DNA from: Pseudoflavonifractor sp. An85
GTDB taxonomy: Bacteria; Bacillota; Clostridia; Oscillospirales; Oscillospiraceae
Assembly: GCF_002161235.1 (NCBI RefSeq)
Contig: NZ_NFHE01000011.1
Location: forward strand, 24,162-88,161
DNA length: 64,000 bases
Direction: 5' to 3'
The first letter of the stretch is position 1, and every line of letters starts with the position of its first letter. The notes under the pieces are model-generated. The model had not been told where the DNA came from. It did not search any database and saw only the letters and a program-made list of their open reading frames with translations. Both the position numbers and the translations under genes were made by a program. Shown in pieces: positions 1 through 10,068 of the stretch.

Positions 1-624
1 ATTCTGGGCGTGCTGCTGGTGGCAGGAGAGGAAAATGGAATCTTGCCCTTGCCTCGCCCGGTGATGAAGGTGCTCAACGTGATCATCAACGTGCTCCGTT
101 CGGTGCCCTTCCTCATCCTCATGATCATTGTGCTGCCTCTGAGCGCGGTGCTGGTGGGCACCCGAATTGGCACCATTGCCTCCATCCCACCCCTGGTCAT
201 TGCCTCTGCTCCCTTTGTGGCCCGTTTGGTGGAGGCCTCGCTGCGGGAGATGGATAAGGGTGTGCTGGAAGCCGCCCAGGCCATGGGCTGCACACCTTGG
301 CAGATCATCTGGAAAGTTCTGTTGCCCGAGTGCCTACCCTCTTTGATCTCTGGCTTTACCACCTCGTTTATCACCATCTTGAGCTATGGCGCCATGGCTG
401 GCGCCATTGGCGGCGGCGGTCTGGGTAAGATCGCCATCAACTACGGTTACTACCGCTATCAGCCCGCCGTGATGCTCATTGCTGTGGTGCTCATTGTGAT
501 TTTGGTGCAGATCTTCCAGTCTCTGGGCACCCATTTCGCGGTGTCCCTGGATCGGCGCATCACCAAGCGTGGCCGCAAGTCCGCCCGGAAAAAGCAGCGG
601 GCAGAGAAGGCCGGACTCCAGTAA
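1..624 (+). CDS. metI: Methionine ABC transporter permease MetI (5' truncated by window)
   Basis: Inner-membrane permease of the MetNIQ importer for methionine. The frame is open from base 1, so the true start lies upstream; the visible GTG at 10 is internal. The roughly 207 visible residues contain several hydrophobic helices and the EAA-type cytoplasmic loop around EAAQAMGCTPWQIIWKVLLPE, where ABC permeases dock on their ATPase. A basic tail (KRGRKSARKKQR) ends the protein. The MetN ATPase is presumably upstream, and metQ follows at 1071 behind a terminator and a methionine T-box. Identification rests on the MetI-like sequence plus the metQ neighbour. Confidence 0.9.
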   Translation: MLGVLLVAGEENGILPLPRPVMKVLNVIINVLRSVPFLILMIIVLPLSAVLVGTRIGTIASIPPLVIASAPFVARLVEASLREMDKGVLEAAQAMGCTPWQIIWKVLLPECLPSLISGFTTSFITILSYGAMAGAIGGGGLGKIAINYGYYRYQPAVMLIAVVLIVILVQIFQSLGTHFAVSLDRRITKRGRKSARKKQRAEKAGLQ

Positions 625-632
625 ACTGTATC

Positions 633-667
633 AAACCGAGAGAGCGGGTGGCTCTCTCGGTTTTTCT
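633..667 (+). terminator. Intrinsic terminator after metI
   Basis: A 13-bp stem (AAACCGAGAGAGC / GCTCTCTCGGTTT) with a 5-nt loop is followed by a T-run. It separates metI from metQ, so metQ is transcribed from its own promoter. Confidence 0.9.
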
Positions 668-684
668 TTTGTGCAATCTGCTGG

Positions 685-714
685 TTGACAATGGGCGGGG
701 AAGGGGGGTATACT
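685..714 (+). promoter_or_regulatory. Sigma-A promoter of the metQ T-box transcript
   Basis: TTGACA at 685-690 and TATACT at 709-714, 18-bp spacer. It lies about 40 bases before the first conserved part of the T-box leader. Confidence 0.75.
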
Positions 715-750
715 CTTGCCCAGTAAAACAAAATACGGTTTCACAAAGGC

Positions 751-1040
751 AATGAAGAGAAGAGTAGGCGTGAAGATACGGCACAGAGAGCCCGGGTAGC
801 TGGAAGCGGGTACGGAAGGTCACGGTGAACATGGTCTCGGAGCTGCGCACCGACTGCAAGGGCCCTTGCATAGGCTGCGACGGGAGTGCCCGTCATCGCA
901 CAGGAGTATCGGATGGTAGTAGCTTACCCTCCCGCACTCTGTAAGGCTTTTCTCGTGAGGGAAAAGTGAACCAAGGTGGTACCACGAAGCGAAAGCTCTC
1001 GTCCTTGACAGATTGGGTTCTGTTAAGGGCGTTTTTGTTT
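751..1040 (+). promoter_or_regulatory. T-box leader, predicted methionine (ATG specifier), upstream of metQ
   Basis: T-boxes read uncharged tRNA and let transcription continue when it pairs. The 14-nt T-box core (ACCAAGGTGGTACCACG) is at about 970-986. Stem I begins near 785 with the AGAGAGCC segment. The likely specifier is the ATG at 831-833 within GTGAACATGG, which fits methionine and the downstream metQ. The leader ends in a terminator hairpin at 1000-1031 (CGTCCTTGACAG / CTGTTAAGGGCG with G-U pairs) and a T-run at 1032-1036. Expected behaviour: metQ is induced when Met-tRNA is uncharged. The T-box identity is clear; the specifier assignment is by eye. Confidence 0.92.
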
Positions 1041-1070
1041 TATGTAGAACATTTTGAAGGAGAAATTACC

Positions 1071-1886
1071 ATGAAAAAGAAAATTCTTGCTCTGACCCTG
1101 GCCGCTGTGGCCTCCCTGTCCCTGCTGGCCGGCTGCGGGTCCAAGACCGACGATGCCAAAGTGATCACCGTGGGCGCTTCCCCTGCCCCTCACGCTGAAA
1201 TTCTGGAAGTGGCCAAGGATGTGCTGGCCGAGCAGGGCTACACCTTGGAGATCCAGGAGTACAACGACTACATCGTGCCCAACCAGGCTGTGGAGTCCGG
1301 CGAGAACGACGCCAACTACTTCCAGCACATCACCTATTTGAACAACTTCAACAAGGAAAACGGCACCCACCTGGTGAGCGTGGCCACCATCCACTACGAG
1401 CCCTTCGGCATCTACGCCGGTAAGTGCACCAACCTGGCTGAGCTGCCTGACGGCGCTCAGATCGGTATTCCCAACGACCCCACCAACGGTGGCCGTGCTC
1501 TGCTGCTGCTCCAGGAGCAGGGCCTCATTCAGCTGGCTGACAACGTGGGTCTGGAGCCCACCAAGCTGGACATCGTGGACAACCCCCACAACTACCAGAT
1601 CGAGGAGATCGAGGCCGCTCAGCTGCCCCGCTCTCTCAGCAGCCTGGACATCGCAGTTATCAACGGCAACTACGCCATTGAGGGCGGTCTGAAGGTCAAC
1701 GAAGCTCTGGCTGTGGAGTCCTCCCAGGGCACCGCTGCCGAGGCTTACGGCAATGTGCTGGTGGTGAAAGAGGGTCACGAGAATGACGAGGCCATCCAGG
1801 CTCTGGTGAAGGCCCTCCAGTCCGACGAGGTGAAGGCCTATATCCAGGAGACCTACTCCGACGGCTCCGTGCAGCCCCTGTTCTAA
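1071..1886 (+). CDS. metQ: Methionine-binding lipoprotein MetQ
   Basis: Substrate-binding lipoprotein of the MetNI importer (NlpA/MetQ family, 271 aa). A signal peptide with lipobox LAGC places the lipidated Cys at residue 22. It is followed by the family pattern VGASPAPHAEIL, YNDYIVPN and NDANYFQHITYL, and by the binding-lobe motif GIPNDPTNGGRAL. The ATG at 1071 is chosen because GAAGGAG lies 8 bases before it; a longer in-frame GTG at 966 falls inside the T-box. The transcript is governed by the T-box leader and is separated from metI by a terminator, so binding protein and permease can be expressed to different levels. Confidence 0.93.
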   Translation: MKKKILALTLAAVASLSLLAGCGSKTDDAKVITVGASPAPHAEILEVAKDVLAEQGYTLEIQEYNDYIVPNQAVESGENDANYFQHITYLNNFNKENGTHLVSVATIHYEPFGIYAGKCTNLAELPDGAQIGIPNDPTNGGRALLLLQEQGLIQLADNVGLEPTKLDIVDNPHNYQIEEIEAAQLPRSLSSLDIAVINGNYAIEGGLKVNEALAVESSQGTAAEAYGNVLVVKEGHENDEAIQALVKALQSDEVKAYIQETYSDGSVQPLF

Positions 1887-1892
1887 GCAGCA

Positions 1893-2516
1893 TCAACCTT
1901 GAAAGTGCTGCACCAGGCTGTCCCACCACTCCAAGACCTTGAAGCGCAGCACATATTCCCCGTCCTGACCGGAAATGAGGGAGATTTGGTCCTCGCTGAG
2001 TACCCCAGAGGCGGAGGTGGCCACGCTCTCCTCGCTCACTGAGCTCAGGCACAGGGGAGGGTAGACCACGCACCACCAGTTGTGGCCCTGCCCCTCCCCC
2101 AGAATCACCTGGAGGGAGCGGTAGGTGCCAGCGGGCAAGGCGAAGTCGGTGTATTCACGGGTGGGGAACCACTGGTCCGTGATGGACACGGTGATGGGAT
2201 AGTCCATCCCCGCCTGGCTGAGCACCTGCGCCCCGGCGTCGGCCAGCTCCTCCAAGTGGGGCTCCAAAGCCTGCTGGGCCTCATCCTGACCCTGCACCCC
2301 ATCCAGATAGGGGGTGGCAGCGGTGAGGATGGCATCCCGCACCTGAAGCTTCACCGCCTGGTCGGCATCGCTGTCCGAGTTGGCCACCACATGCAGGCGC
2401 AGCACCTCGTCGGCCAGTGCGCCTTGGGTGGCGCTGGCCCACATGCCAATGGTGAGCACAATGGCAAAGGCCATGAGCAGGGCCGCTTCCCAGCGATGTA
2501 AATGATGAGAGTACAT
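1893..2516 (-). CDS. spoIIR: Stage II sporulation protein R
   Basis: SpoIIR is the secreted forespore signal that triggers SpoIIGA to process pro-sigma-E in the mother cell. The 207-aa product has an N-terminal hydrophobic segment (about 10-30) and then the family signature LRLHVVANSDSDADQAVKLQVRD, continuing through the WWCVVYPPLC segment typical of SpoIIR. The ATG at 2516 is preferred because the signal-anchor starts just after it; the frame stays open upstream but runs through a terminator hairpin. No strong ribosome binding site is visible. The gene reads leftward and is convergent with metQ. The terminator directly before the start suggests its transcript begins very close to the ATG or is attenuated. 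Confidence 0.9.
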   Translation of the reverse strand: MYSHHLHRWEAALLMAFAIVLTIGMWASATQGALADEVLRLHVVANSDSDADQAVKLQVRDAILTAATPYLDGVQGQDEAQQALEPHLEELADAGAQVLSQAGMDYPITVSITDQWFPTREYTDFALPAGTYRSLQVILGEGQGHNWWCVVYPPLCLSSVSEESVATSASGVLSEDQISLISGQDGEYVLRFKVLEWWDSLVQHFQG

Positions 2517-2576
2517 AAAAAACACCGTCCTAAGTAAGAGAGTGAAGTCTCTTACAGTATGGACGGTGTTTTTTTG
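2516..2576. terminator. Bidirectional terminator-like hairpin at the spoIIR start
   Basis: AACACCGTCC (2521-2530) pairs with GGACGGTGTT (2561-2570), and TAAGAG with CTCTTA inside, around an AGTGAAGT loop. T-runs flank it on both strands. On the minus strand it follows ispE by about 70 bases, and the spoIIR ATG begins directly after the T-run. It probably ends the ispE transcript. Confidence 0.75.
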
Positions 2577-2643
2577 GTTTAGTCCAAAAAATACAAGCAT
2601 TTTTTGTGTACGGGAAAACTCTGCTCTAGAGCTTCTAGGGAGC

Positions 2644-3483
2644 CTAGACCGGTCGGCACACAAATACGTCTTTGTACTGCTCCTTCAAGGCATCGGCGGC
2701 CTGTTGGGCCTTGCTCTCGTCCTCAAAGAGGCCGAACACGGTGGGGCCGCTGCCGGACATGACAGCCCCCAGGGCGCCGTACTCAATGAGGGTGGACTTA
2801 ATTTCGTCCACCGTTTGGCGGTGGCGGGGCTCCAATACGTCCTCAAAGACGTTGTACAGCCGCCGGGCTACCCCCTGTAAGTCGCCCCCCTCCAGGGCCT
2901 TCACCAGCCCCTGGGTGTCAGGGCGGCAGGTAATTTTCTTCACGTTCACCCGGCCAAACAGCTGGGGGGTGGAGATGGGGAAGGGGGGCTTGCACACCAC
3001 AATGTAGCAGGGGGGCAGGGAGGCGATGGGAGTGACCCGTTCGCCCCGGCCCTCCACCAGGGCGGTGCCGCCCACCACGCAGTAGGGAACATCGGAGCCT
3101 ACAGTGGCCCCAATGTCCGCAAGCTCCAGAGGGGAAAGCCCGGTGTGGTACATCTCATTCATGGCCCGCAGCACGGCGGCAGCGTCGGAGCTGCCCCCGG
3201 CCATGCCCGCACACACGGGGATGCGCTTGTCAATGTGGATGTTCAGCATCTCCCCCTGCCCGGTGGCAGAGCGGAACGCAGCGGCGGCTTTTTGGGCCAG
3301 ATTGCTGCCATCGGAGGGGAGAAAAGACAGGTTGGTGGACATGGTCCCTTCGCCCGGTGTGAGGGTGAGGGTGTCGGTGAGGTCAATGGATATCATGACC
3401 ATCTGCAAGTCGTGGTACCCATCTTCCCGGCGGCGGAGAATGTCCAGGGACAGGTTCAGCTTGGCGTAGGCGTTTGTCTCCAT
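2644..3483 (-). CDS. ispE: 4-diphosphocytidyl-2-C-methyl-D-erythritol kinase
   Basis: IspE phosphorylates CDP-methylerythritol in the MEP isoprenoid pathway. It is a GHMP-fold kinase of 279 aa, the usual length. The N-terminal AYAKLNLSLDI motif and the glycine-rich ATP loop PVCAGMAGGSSDAAAVLRAM (about 90-110) are present, as is the C-terminal GAVMSGSGPTVFGLF motif. The ATG at 3483 has GGAGG 6 bases upstream, better than a TTG six bases earlier. It is followed downstream by spoIIR and preceded by thrH (15-base gap), so it is likely co-transcribed with thrH and the aminotransferase. Confidence 0.95.
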   Translation of the reverse strand: METNAYAKLNLSLDILRRREDGYHDLQMVMISIDLTDTLTLTPGEGTMSTNLSFLPSDGSNLAQKAAAAFRSATGQGEMLNIHIDKRIPVCAGMAGGSSDAAAVLRAMNEMYHTGLSPLELADIGATVGSDVPYCVVGGTALVEGRGERVTPIASLPPCYIVVCKPPFPISTPQLFGRVNVKKITCRPDTQGLVKALEGGDLQGVARRLYNVFEDVLEPRHRQTVDEIKSTLIEYGALGAVMSGSGPTVFGLFEDESKAQQAADALKEQYKDVFVCRPV

Positions 3484-3498
3484 GTGCAACCTCCAGCC

Positions 3499-4101
3499 TT
3501 AGTCCATGGCGGCCAGGATGGCCTCCAGCAGCTGGTCGTATTCCTCCAGGGCGGGCACTTCGGGGTGCTCGGCCTGGATAGCGGGGGTGCTCTTGAAGAG
3601 GAAACCGGCCTTGCTGGCCCCGATCATACCCAGGTCGTTGTAGCTGTCCCCGGCGGCAATGGTGGTAAAGCCTGCCGATTGCAGGGCCTTCACCGTGGTG
3701 AGCTTGGACTGGGGGCAGCGCATCTGGTGCCCGGTGATGGTGCCGTCCTCGGCCACTTCCAGGGTGTTGCAGAAGATGGTGGGCCAGCCCAACTTTTTCA
3801 TCAGGGGCTGGGCGAACTGCTCAAAGGTATCGCTGAGGATGATGACCTGGGTTTTCTCTCGCAGGGCGTCCAAAAACTCTTTGGCGCCGGGCAGGGGGTC
3901 CAGGGTGGCGATGGTCTCCTGGATGTCGGCCAGCTTCAGCCCGTGCTGAGCCAAGATATCCAAGCGGTAGCGCATCAGCTTGTCGTAGTCCGGCTCGTCG
4001 CGGGTGGTGCGCTCCAGCTCGGGAATGCCCCGGGCCTGGGCGAAGGCAATCCAGATCTCCGGGACCAGGACTCCCTCCAAATCCAGACAGGTGATGTACA
4101 T
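3499..4101 (-). CDS. thrH: Phosphoserine phosphatase / homoserine phosphotransferase (ThrH-like HAD enzyme)
   Basis: A HAD-superfamily phosphatase (200 aa) resembling ThrH, which dephosphorylates phosphoserine and can transfer the phosphate to homoserine. The nucleophile motif CLDLEGVLVPE is at residues 5-15, motif II VIILSDTFEQF follows mid-protein, and the motif IV region is AAGDSYNDLGMI. The ATG at 4101 has AAGGAGG upstream at good spacing; the longer frame start is a weaker choice. It lies 27 bases after the aminotransferase in the same direction, a plausible amino-acid pair. HAD identity is certain; the ThrH assignment comes from the unusual DLEG motif and overall pattern. Confidence 0.85.
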   Translation of the reverse strand: MYITCLDLEGVLVPEIWIAFAQARGIPELERTTRDEPDYDKLMRYRLDILAQHGLKLADIQETIATLDPLPGAKEFLDALREKTQVIILSDTFEQFAQPLMKKLGWPTIFCNTLEVAEDGTITGHQMRCPQSKLTTVKALQSAGFTTIAAGDSYNDLGMIGASKAGFLFKSTPAIQAEHPEVPALEEYDQLLEAILAAMD

Positions 4102-4128
4102 GACCCATTCCTCCTTATATATAAGCAA

Positions 4129-5292
4129 TTACAGGGTGCCCAAAAACCGCTCCAGGCGGGTGAGGGCCTCGGTGAGGTTTTTCATGGATGCGGCGTAGCA
4201 GGCCCGCACAAAGCCCTCGCCGCCGGGGCCGAAGGCGTTGCCGGGAATGACAGCCACATGCTCCTGGGCCAGGAACTTGTCGCAGAATTCCTCGCTGGAC
4301 AGTCCGGTGGAGCGGATGCAGGGGAAGACATAGAAGGCGCCCCGGGGCTCGAAGCAGTCCAGACCCAGCTTGCGGAAGCCGTCCACCAGGAACCGGCGGC
4401 GGCCGTCGTACTCCTGCTTCATGGCCTCGATGTCCCGGTCCCCGTGCTCCATGGCCTCGATGGCGGCGTACTGGCTGGTGGTGGGGGCGGACATGATGCC
4501 ATATTGGTGCAGCTTGGTCATGGCGGCGATGATCTCCTTGGGGCCGCACACATAGCCCATGCGCCAGCCGGTCATAGAATATGCCTTGGAAAAGCCGTTG
4601 ATGACAATGGTGCGCTCATACATGTCGGGGATGTTGGCCATGGACACATGGTGCTGGCCGTAAGTGAGCTCGGCATAGATTTCATCAGACACCACCATAA
4701 TATTGGTACCCCGCAGCACCTCCGCCAGAGCCTCCAGATCCTCCCGGTGCATAATGCCGCCGGTGGGGTTGTTGGGGAAGGGGAGCACCAAAATCTTGGT
4801 GCGGGGGGTGATGGCGGCCTTCAGCTCCTCAGGGGTGAGGCGGAACTCGTTTTCCACCTTGGTCTCCACGTATACGGGCACGCCGTGGATCATGGACACC
4901 AGAGGGCCATAGCACACAAAAGAGGGAGTGGGGATGATGACCTCGTCCCCCGGCTCCAGCAGGCAGCGGAAGGCCAGGTCTAGGCCCTCACTGCCGCCCA
5001 CGGTGACCAGGGTCTGCCCGATGGGCTGATACTCCAGGTCGAACCGGCGCTTGAGGTAGCGGCAGATGGCACGGCGCAGGTCGGACAGACCGGCGTTGGG
5101 GGTGTACTTGGTAAAGCCCTTTTCCAGGGAGTAGATGCCCGCGTCTCGGATGTGCCAGGGGGTCTGGAAGTCGGGCTCGCCCACGCCCAGGGAGATGGCG
5201 TCGTCCATCTCAGCCATGATGTCGAAGTATTTTCGAATGCCGGAGGGGGGAACTTCCTGAATCCGACGGCTTAAAATCTGTTGATAGTCCAT
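4129..5292 (-). CDS. Pyridoxal-phosphate class I/II aminotransferase
   Basis: A fold-type I aminotransferase of 387 aa, similar to the aspartate/aromatic aminotransferase subgroup common in Firmicutes (AraT/PatA-like). Family motifs are clear: VGEPDFQTPWHI near the N terminus, FPNNPTGG, and the PLP-lysine motif NGFSKAYSMTGWRMGY with the Schiff-base lysine at about residue 236. The carboxylate-binding arginine region near the C terminus (EGFVRACYA) is also present. Its start codon overlaps the stop of the Lrp-type regulator by one base (TGATG), so translation is probably coupled. Substrate cannot be told from sequence; Lrp control suggests amino-acid metabolism. Confidence 0.9.
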   Translation of the reverse strand: MDYQQILSRRIQEVPPSGIRKYFDIMAEMDDAISLGVGEPDFQTPWHIRDAGIYSLEKGFTKYTPNAGLSDLRRAICRYLKRRFDLEYQPIGQTLVTVGGSEGLDLAFRCLLEPGDEVIIPTPSFVCYGPLVSMIHGVPVYVETKVENEFRLTPEELKAAITPRTKILVLPFPNNPTGGIMHREDLEALAEVLRGTNIMVVSDEIYAELTYGQHHVSMANIPDMYERTIVINGFSKAYSMTGWRMGYVCGPKEIIAAMTKLHQYGIMSAPTTSQYAAIEAMEHGDRDIEAMKQEYDGRRRFLVDGFRKLGLDCFEPRGAFYVFPCIRSTGLSSEEFCDKFLAQEHVAVIPGNAFGPGGEGFVRACYAASMKNLTEALTRLERFLGTL

Positions 5293-5771
5293 CAGTCTAA
5301 CACGAACCTTTCTTCCTGTTCCTCTTGCACCGGGAAAATCAGGTGCTTTTCCTTATATTTCTTTAAAATAAAGTGGGTGGCGGTGCCGGTGACACCCTCC
5401 ATGGGGGCCAGCTTCTCGCCTACAAACCGGGCCACCTCCTGCAAGGTGCGTCCCGAGATGATGACGGTGAAGTCAAAGGAGCCGCTCATGAGATACAGGG
5501 ACTCCACCTCGTCGTACTGGTAGATGCGCTGGGCGATGCGGTCAAAGCCGTCTCCGCGCTGGGGGGTCACCTTCACCTCAATGAGGGCGGTCACCGACTC
5601 CCGATGGGTGCGGTCCCAGTCCACAATGGCCTTGTAGCCCACGATGATGTGGTCCTTCTCATATTCGGCAATGGCTGCTGCCACCTCCGCTTCGGTGGAG
5701 CCGGTCATGGATGCCAACTGGGACGGGGTGAGGGTACAATCGTTTTCCAAAAGTTGCAGCAGCTGTTTCAT
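5292..5771 (-). CDS. Lrp/AsnC family transcriptional regulator
   Basis: A 159-aa regulator with an N-terminal helix-turn-helix (about residues 5-50: LTPSQLASMTGSTEAEVAAAI) and a C-terminal RAM ligand-binding domain (ALIEVKVTPQRGDGFDRIAQRI ... LYLMSGSFDFTVIISG). The ATG at 5771 is fixed by AAGGAGGATC upstream. It is the first gene of a leftward operon with the aminotransferase, thrH and ispE, transcribed from the promoter at 5844-5872. It probably senses an amino acid and controls this operon, and possibly the divergent V-ATPase operon. Confidence 0.92.
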   Translation of the reverse strand: MKQLLQLLENDCTLTPSQLASMTGSTEAEVAAAIAEYEKDHIIVGYKAIVDWDRTHRESVTALIEVKVTPQRGDGFDRIAQRIYQYDEVESLYLMSGSFDFTVIISGRTLQEVARFVGEKLAPMEGVTGTATHFILKKYKEKHLIFPVQEEQEERFVLD

Positions 5772-5843
5772 GCTAGATCCTCCTTTTTTGGGTCCGCCGC
5801 CTTTCCCGGCGGCAGATACCGGCGTGGAAAGGGGTTGAAAGAC

Positions 5844-5872
5844 ATTATACACTTTAATGCAGTGAAATGCAA
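5844..5872 (-). promoter_or_regulatory. Promoter of the lrp-aminotransferase operon
   Basis: On the minus strand TTGCAT and TATAAT are 17 bases apart, with a perfect -10. It lies 73 bases before the lrp ATG. Confidence 0.75.
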
Positions 5873-5921
5873 TCCCTACCCCGATGGGAGACAGCCCTTG
5901 GCACTTTTCATAAAAATATCC

Positions 5922-5950
5922 TTCCATTGTTGGTATATGAGTGATATAAT
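5922..5950 (+). promoter_or_regulatory. Probable promoter of the V-ATPase operon
   Basis: A perfect TATAAT at 5945-5950, with a weak -35 (TTCCAT) 17 bases upstream. It is 47 bases before the first ATPase gene and divergent from the lrp promoter. Confidence 0.5.
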
Positions 5951-5997
5951 ACAACATTGTGATACTTCACATGAACACAGAGAAGGAGGCAGTGTGG

Positions 5998-6318
5998 ATG
6001 GACTATACCATGCTAATTGACCGAATTCTGGAAGCAGAACGATCTGCCCGGGATGTTGCGGAAGAGGTTAAGACCCAGAAAGCCAATTTCGAAGCAGAAT
6101 TGGAGCAGGAAAAGGCCGCCATTGCCCAGAAATATCTGGACCGGGCGGGGACCTGGCTGGAGGAACTGAAAAGCCAGGAGGAAGAGAAGAAAGAGCAGCT
6201 GATTGCTGCCCAAAAGGTGCGTCTGGCCGACGCTGAGGCCAAGATGGAGCGCGCTTACACTCGGTATGGGGACAACTGGGTGGATACCTTGTTTCACCAG
6301 ACGGTTGATATTCGGTGA
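5998..6318 (+). CDS. V-type ATPase peripheral-stalk subunit (NtpF/AhaH, subunit G-like)
   Basis: A 106-aa, charged, almost entirely helical protein (DYTMLIDRILEAERSARDVAEEVKTQKANFEAELEQEK...), the form of the G/H stalk subunit that pairs with subunit E. Sequence alone is low-complexity coiled coil; the call rests on its first position in an otherwise complete V-ATPase operon, as in Enterococcus ntpF. The ATG at 5998 has AAGGAGG 8 bases upstream. Its stop overlaps the GTG of subunit C. Confidence 0.8.
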   Translation: MDYTMLIDRILEAERSARDVAEEVKTQKANFEAELEQEKAAIAQKYLDRAGTWLEELKSQEEEKKEQLIAAQKVRLADAEAKMERAYTRYGDNWVDTLFHQTVDIR

Positions 6319-7349
6319 GCGCAGGATATGAGGCTCTGGCCACCAAGGCCAAAGCTATGTACGGAAAGCGCATTACCCGGCAGGAGCTGGAGCGAATTGC
6401 CGGAATGCGCTCGGTGGACGACGTGCTGGCCGAGCTGCGCCAGCTGCCTGGATGGAGCCACGCTTCCGAGCATCTGCCCCAAGATGCTCTCTTGACCCGT
6501 GCCACCCTGGAGTCTGCCTTGCGGGAACAAATTCGCCAGGAATACTTGAGCTTGCTGGCCTTTGTCCCCCATAAAGATCGAACCATCATGGAATTCCCCA
6601 TTATGCGGGCGGTGATGGACGAGATTTTGGCGGCGCTGCGCCACCTCCACGCCAGCATTTATAAGGAAGTGGAGCCCCTGCCCCCCGCCTTTATGAGCCA
6701 CACCAAGGTGGATGTGCAGGCCCTGCGCCGGTGTACCTCCTACGATGGGCTGTTGGAGGCCACTCAGGGGTGCATTTACCACGACGCGCTGGAGCGGCTG
6801 CGTTCCACCGACGGGAGCCTGCCCGACTACGGTGTCACCGAGGCGCTGCTGAGCGGGGTGTACTACCGCCACTTGCAGTCCATCATCCGCCGCAAGTATG
6901 ACGGAGATGTGCGCCGCATTTTGGAGAAATCCGTGGGCAGCCAGGTGGATATGCTCAACCTCATGCACATTTTGCGCATGAAGCGGTATTTCCCCCAGGA
7001 GGACAACTACCTGCCGGTGCTGTTGCCCTACCACTACAAGCTCAAACCCCAAATGATTCATGCTATGTGTGCCGCCCCCAATGCGGAGGCGGTGCTGGAG
7101 CTGGCCGAGCAAACCCCCTACGGCTCTGTGTTTCACAAAGAGAGCGGGGAGGACCTCAACCACCTCTACACAGCCAACCTCTACCGTACCAGCCGCCGCC
7201 AACTGATGATGGGCAAGCCCTCCATCTACAGCGCCGTGGCCCTAATCAACCTGCGGGAGATCGAACTCAAAGCCGTGGTCTCTGCGGTGGAGGCTGCCAA
7301 ATACCAGATGGCCCTGAACCCGTCCATTCTGGACATGATGGACCGCTGA
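6315..7349 (+). CDS. ntpC: V-type ATP synthase subunit C
   Basis: A V/A-ATPase subunit C (d-like) of 344 aa that connects the central rotor stalk to the membrane K ring. It starts at GTG overlapping the previous stop (GTGA), consistent with translational coupling and the lack of a clear ribosome site. Features include YEALATKAKAMYGKRI near the start and a fully helical body with conserved segments such as YYRHLQSII and LNLMHILRMKRYFP. The next gene, subunit I, begins 11 bases on. Confidence 0.9.
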   Translation: MSAGYEALATKAKAMYGKRITRQELERIAGMRSVDDVLAELRQLPGWSHASEHLPQDALLTRATLESALREQIRQEYLSLLAFVPHKDRTIMEFPIMRAVMDEILAALRHLHASIYKEVEPLPPAFMSHTKVDVQALRRCTSYDGLLEATQGCIYHDALERLRSTDGSLPDYGVTEALLSGVYYRHLQSIIRRKYDGDVRRILEKSVGSQVDMLNLMHILRMKRYFPQEDNYLPVLLPYHYKLKPQMIHAMCAAPNAEAVLELAEQTPYGSVFHKESGEDLNHLYTANLYRTSRRQLMMGKPSIYSAVALINLREIELKAVVSAVEAAKYQMALNPSILDMMDR

Positions 7350-7360
7350 GGAGGGAGTAC

Positions 7361-9710
<2,350 letters not shown>

Positions 9711-9722
9711 TGGAGTTTACCC

Positions 9723-10028
9723 ATGCGTTACTTTGTCATCTCCGATAATACGGACACCCAAGTGGGCCTGCGCCTGGCCGGAGTGGAAGGCGTGGTGGCT
9801 CGCAGCAAGGAGGAGGCGGAGAAGGCCATTGCCAAGGTTCTTTCCGACGAGACGGTGGGCATTTTGCTCATCACCGAAAGTCTGGCCGAGCAGTGTTCCG
9901 ACCAGCTGGCAGACTGGAAGATGAATGGCCGCACCCCTCTGGTGGTGGAGATTCCGGATCGACATGGAGCTCGCAACCACGATGCCATTGGCCGGTACAT
10001 CCGAGAGGCCATTGGCGTAAAACTATAA
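9723..10028 (+). CDS. ntpG: V-type ATP synthase subunit F
   Basis: The rotor-stalk subunit F (101 aa; NtpG in Enterococcus numbering). It has the CheY-like start MRYFVISDNTDTQVGLRLAGVEG, the switch-like segment VGILLITESLAEQ and the PLVVEIPDRHG strand near the C terminus. Length and operon position between K and E fit. It starts 12 bases after ntpK. Confidence 0.92.
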   Translation: MRYFVISDNTDTQVGLRLAGVEGVVARSKEEAEKAIAKVLSDETVGILLITESLAEQCSDQLADWKMNGRTPLVVEIPDRHGARNHDAIGRYIREAIGVKL

Positions 10029-10068
10029 CTCGACAGGAGAATCCCAGAAGACAAGGAGGGATCGGAAC

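Noticed and set aside
966..1070. Extended metQ start at GTG 966.
   Set aside because: The extension lies in the T-box and its terminator; the ATG at 1071 has the ribosome site and signal peptide.
3145..4983. A 612-codon plus-strand frame opposite ispE, thrH and the aminotransferase.
   Set aside because: Antisense shadow of three well-supported genes; composition is not protein-like.
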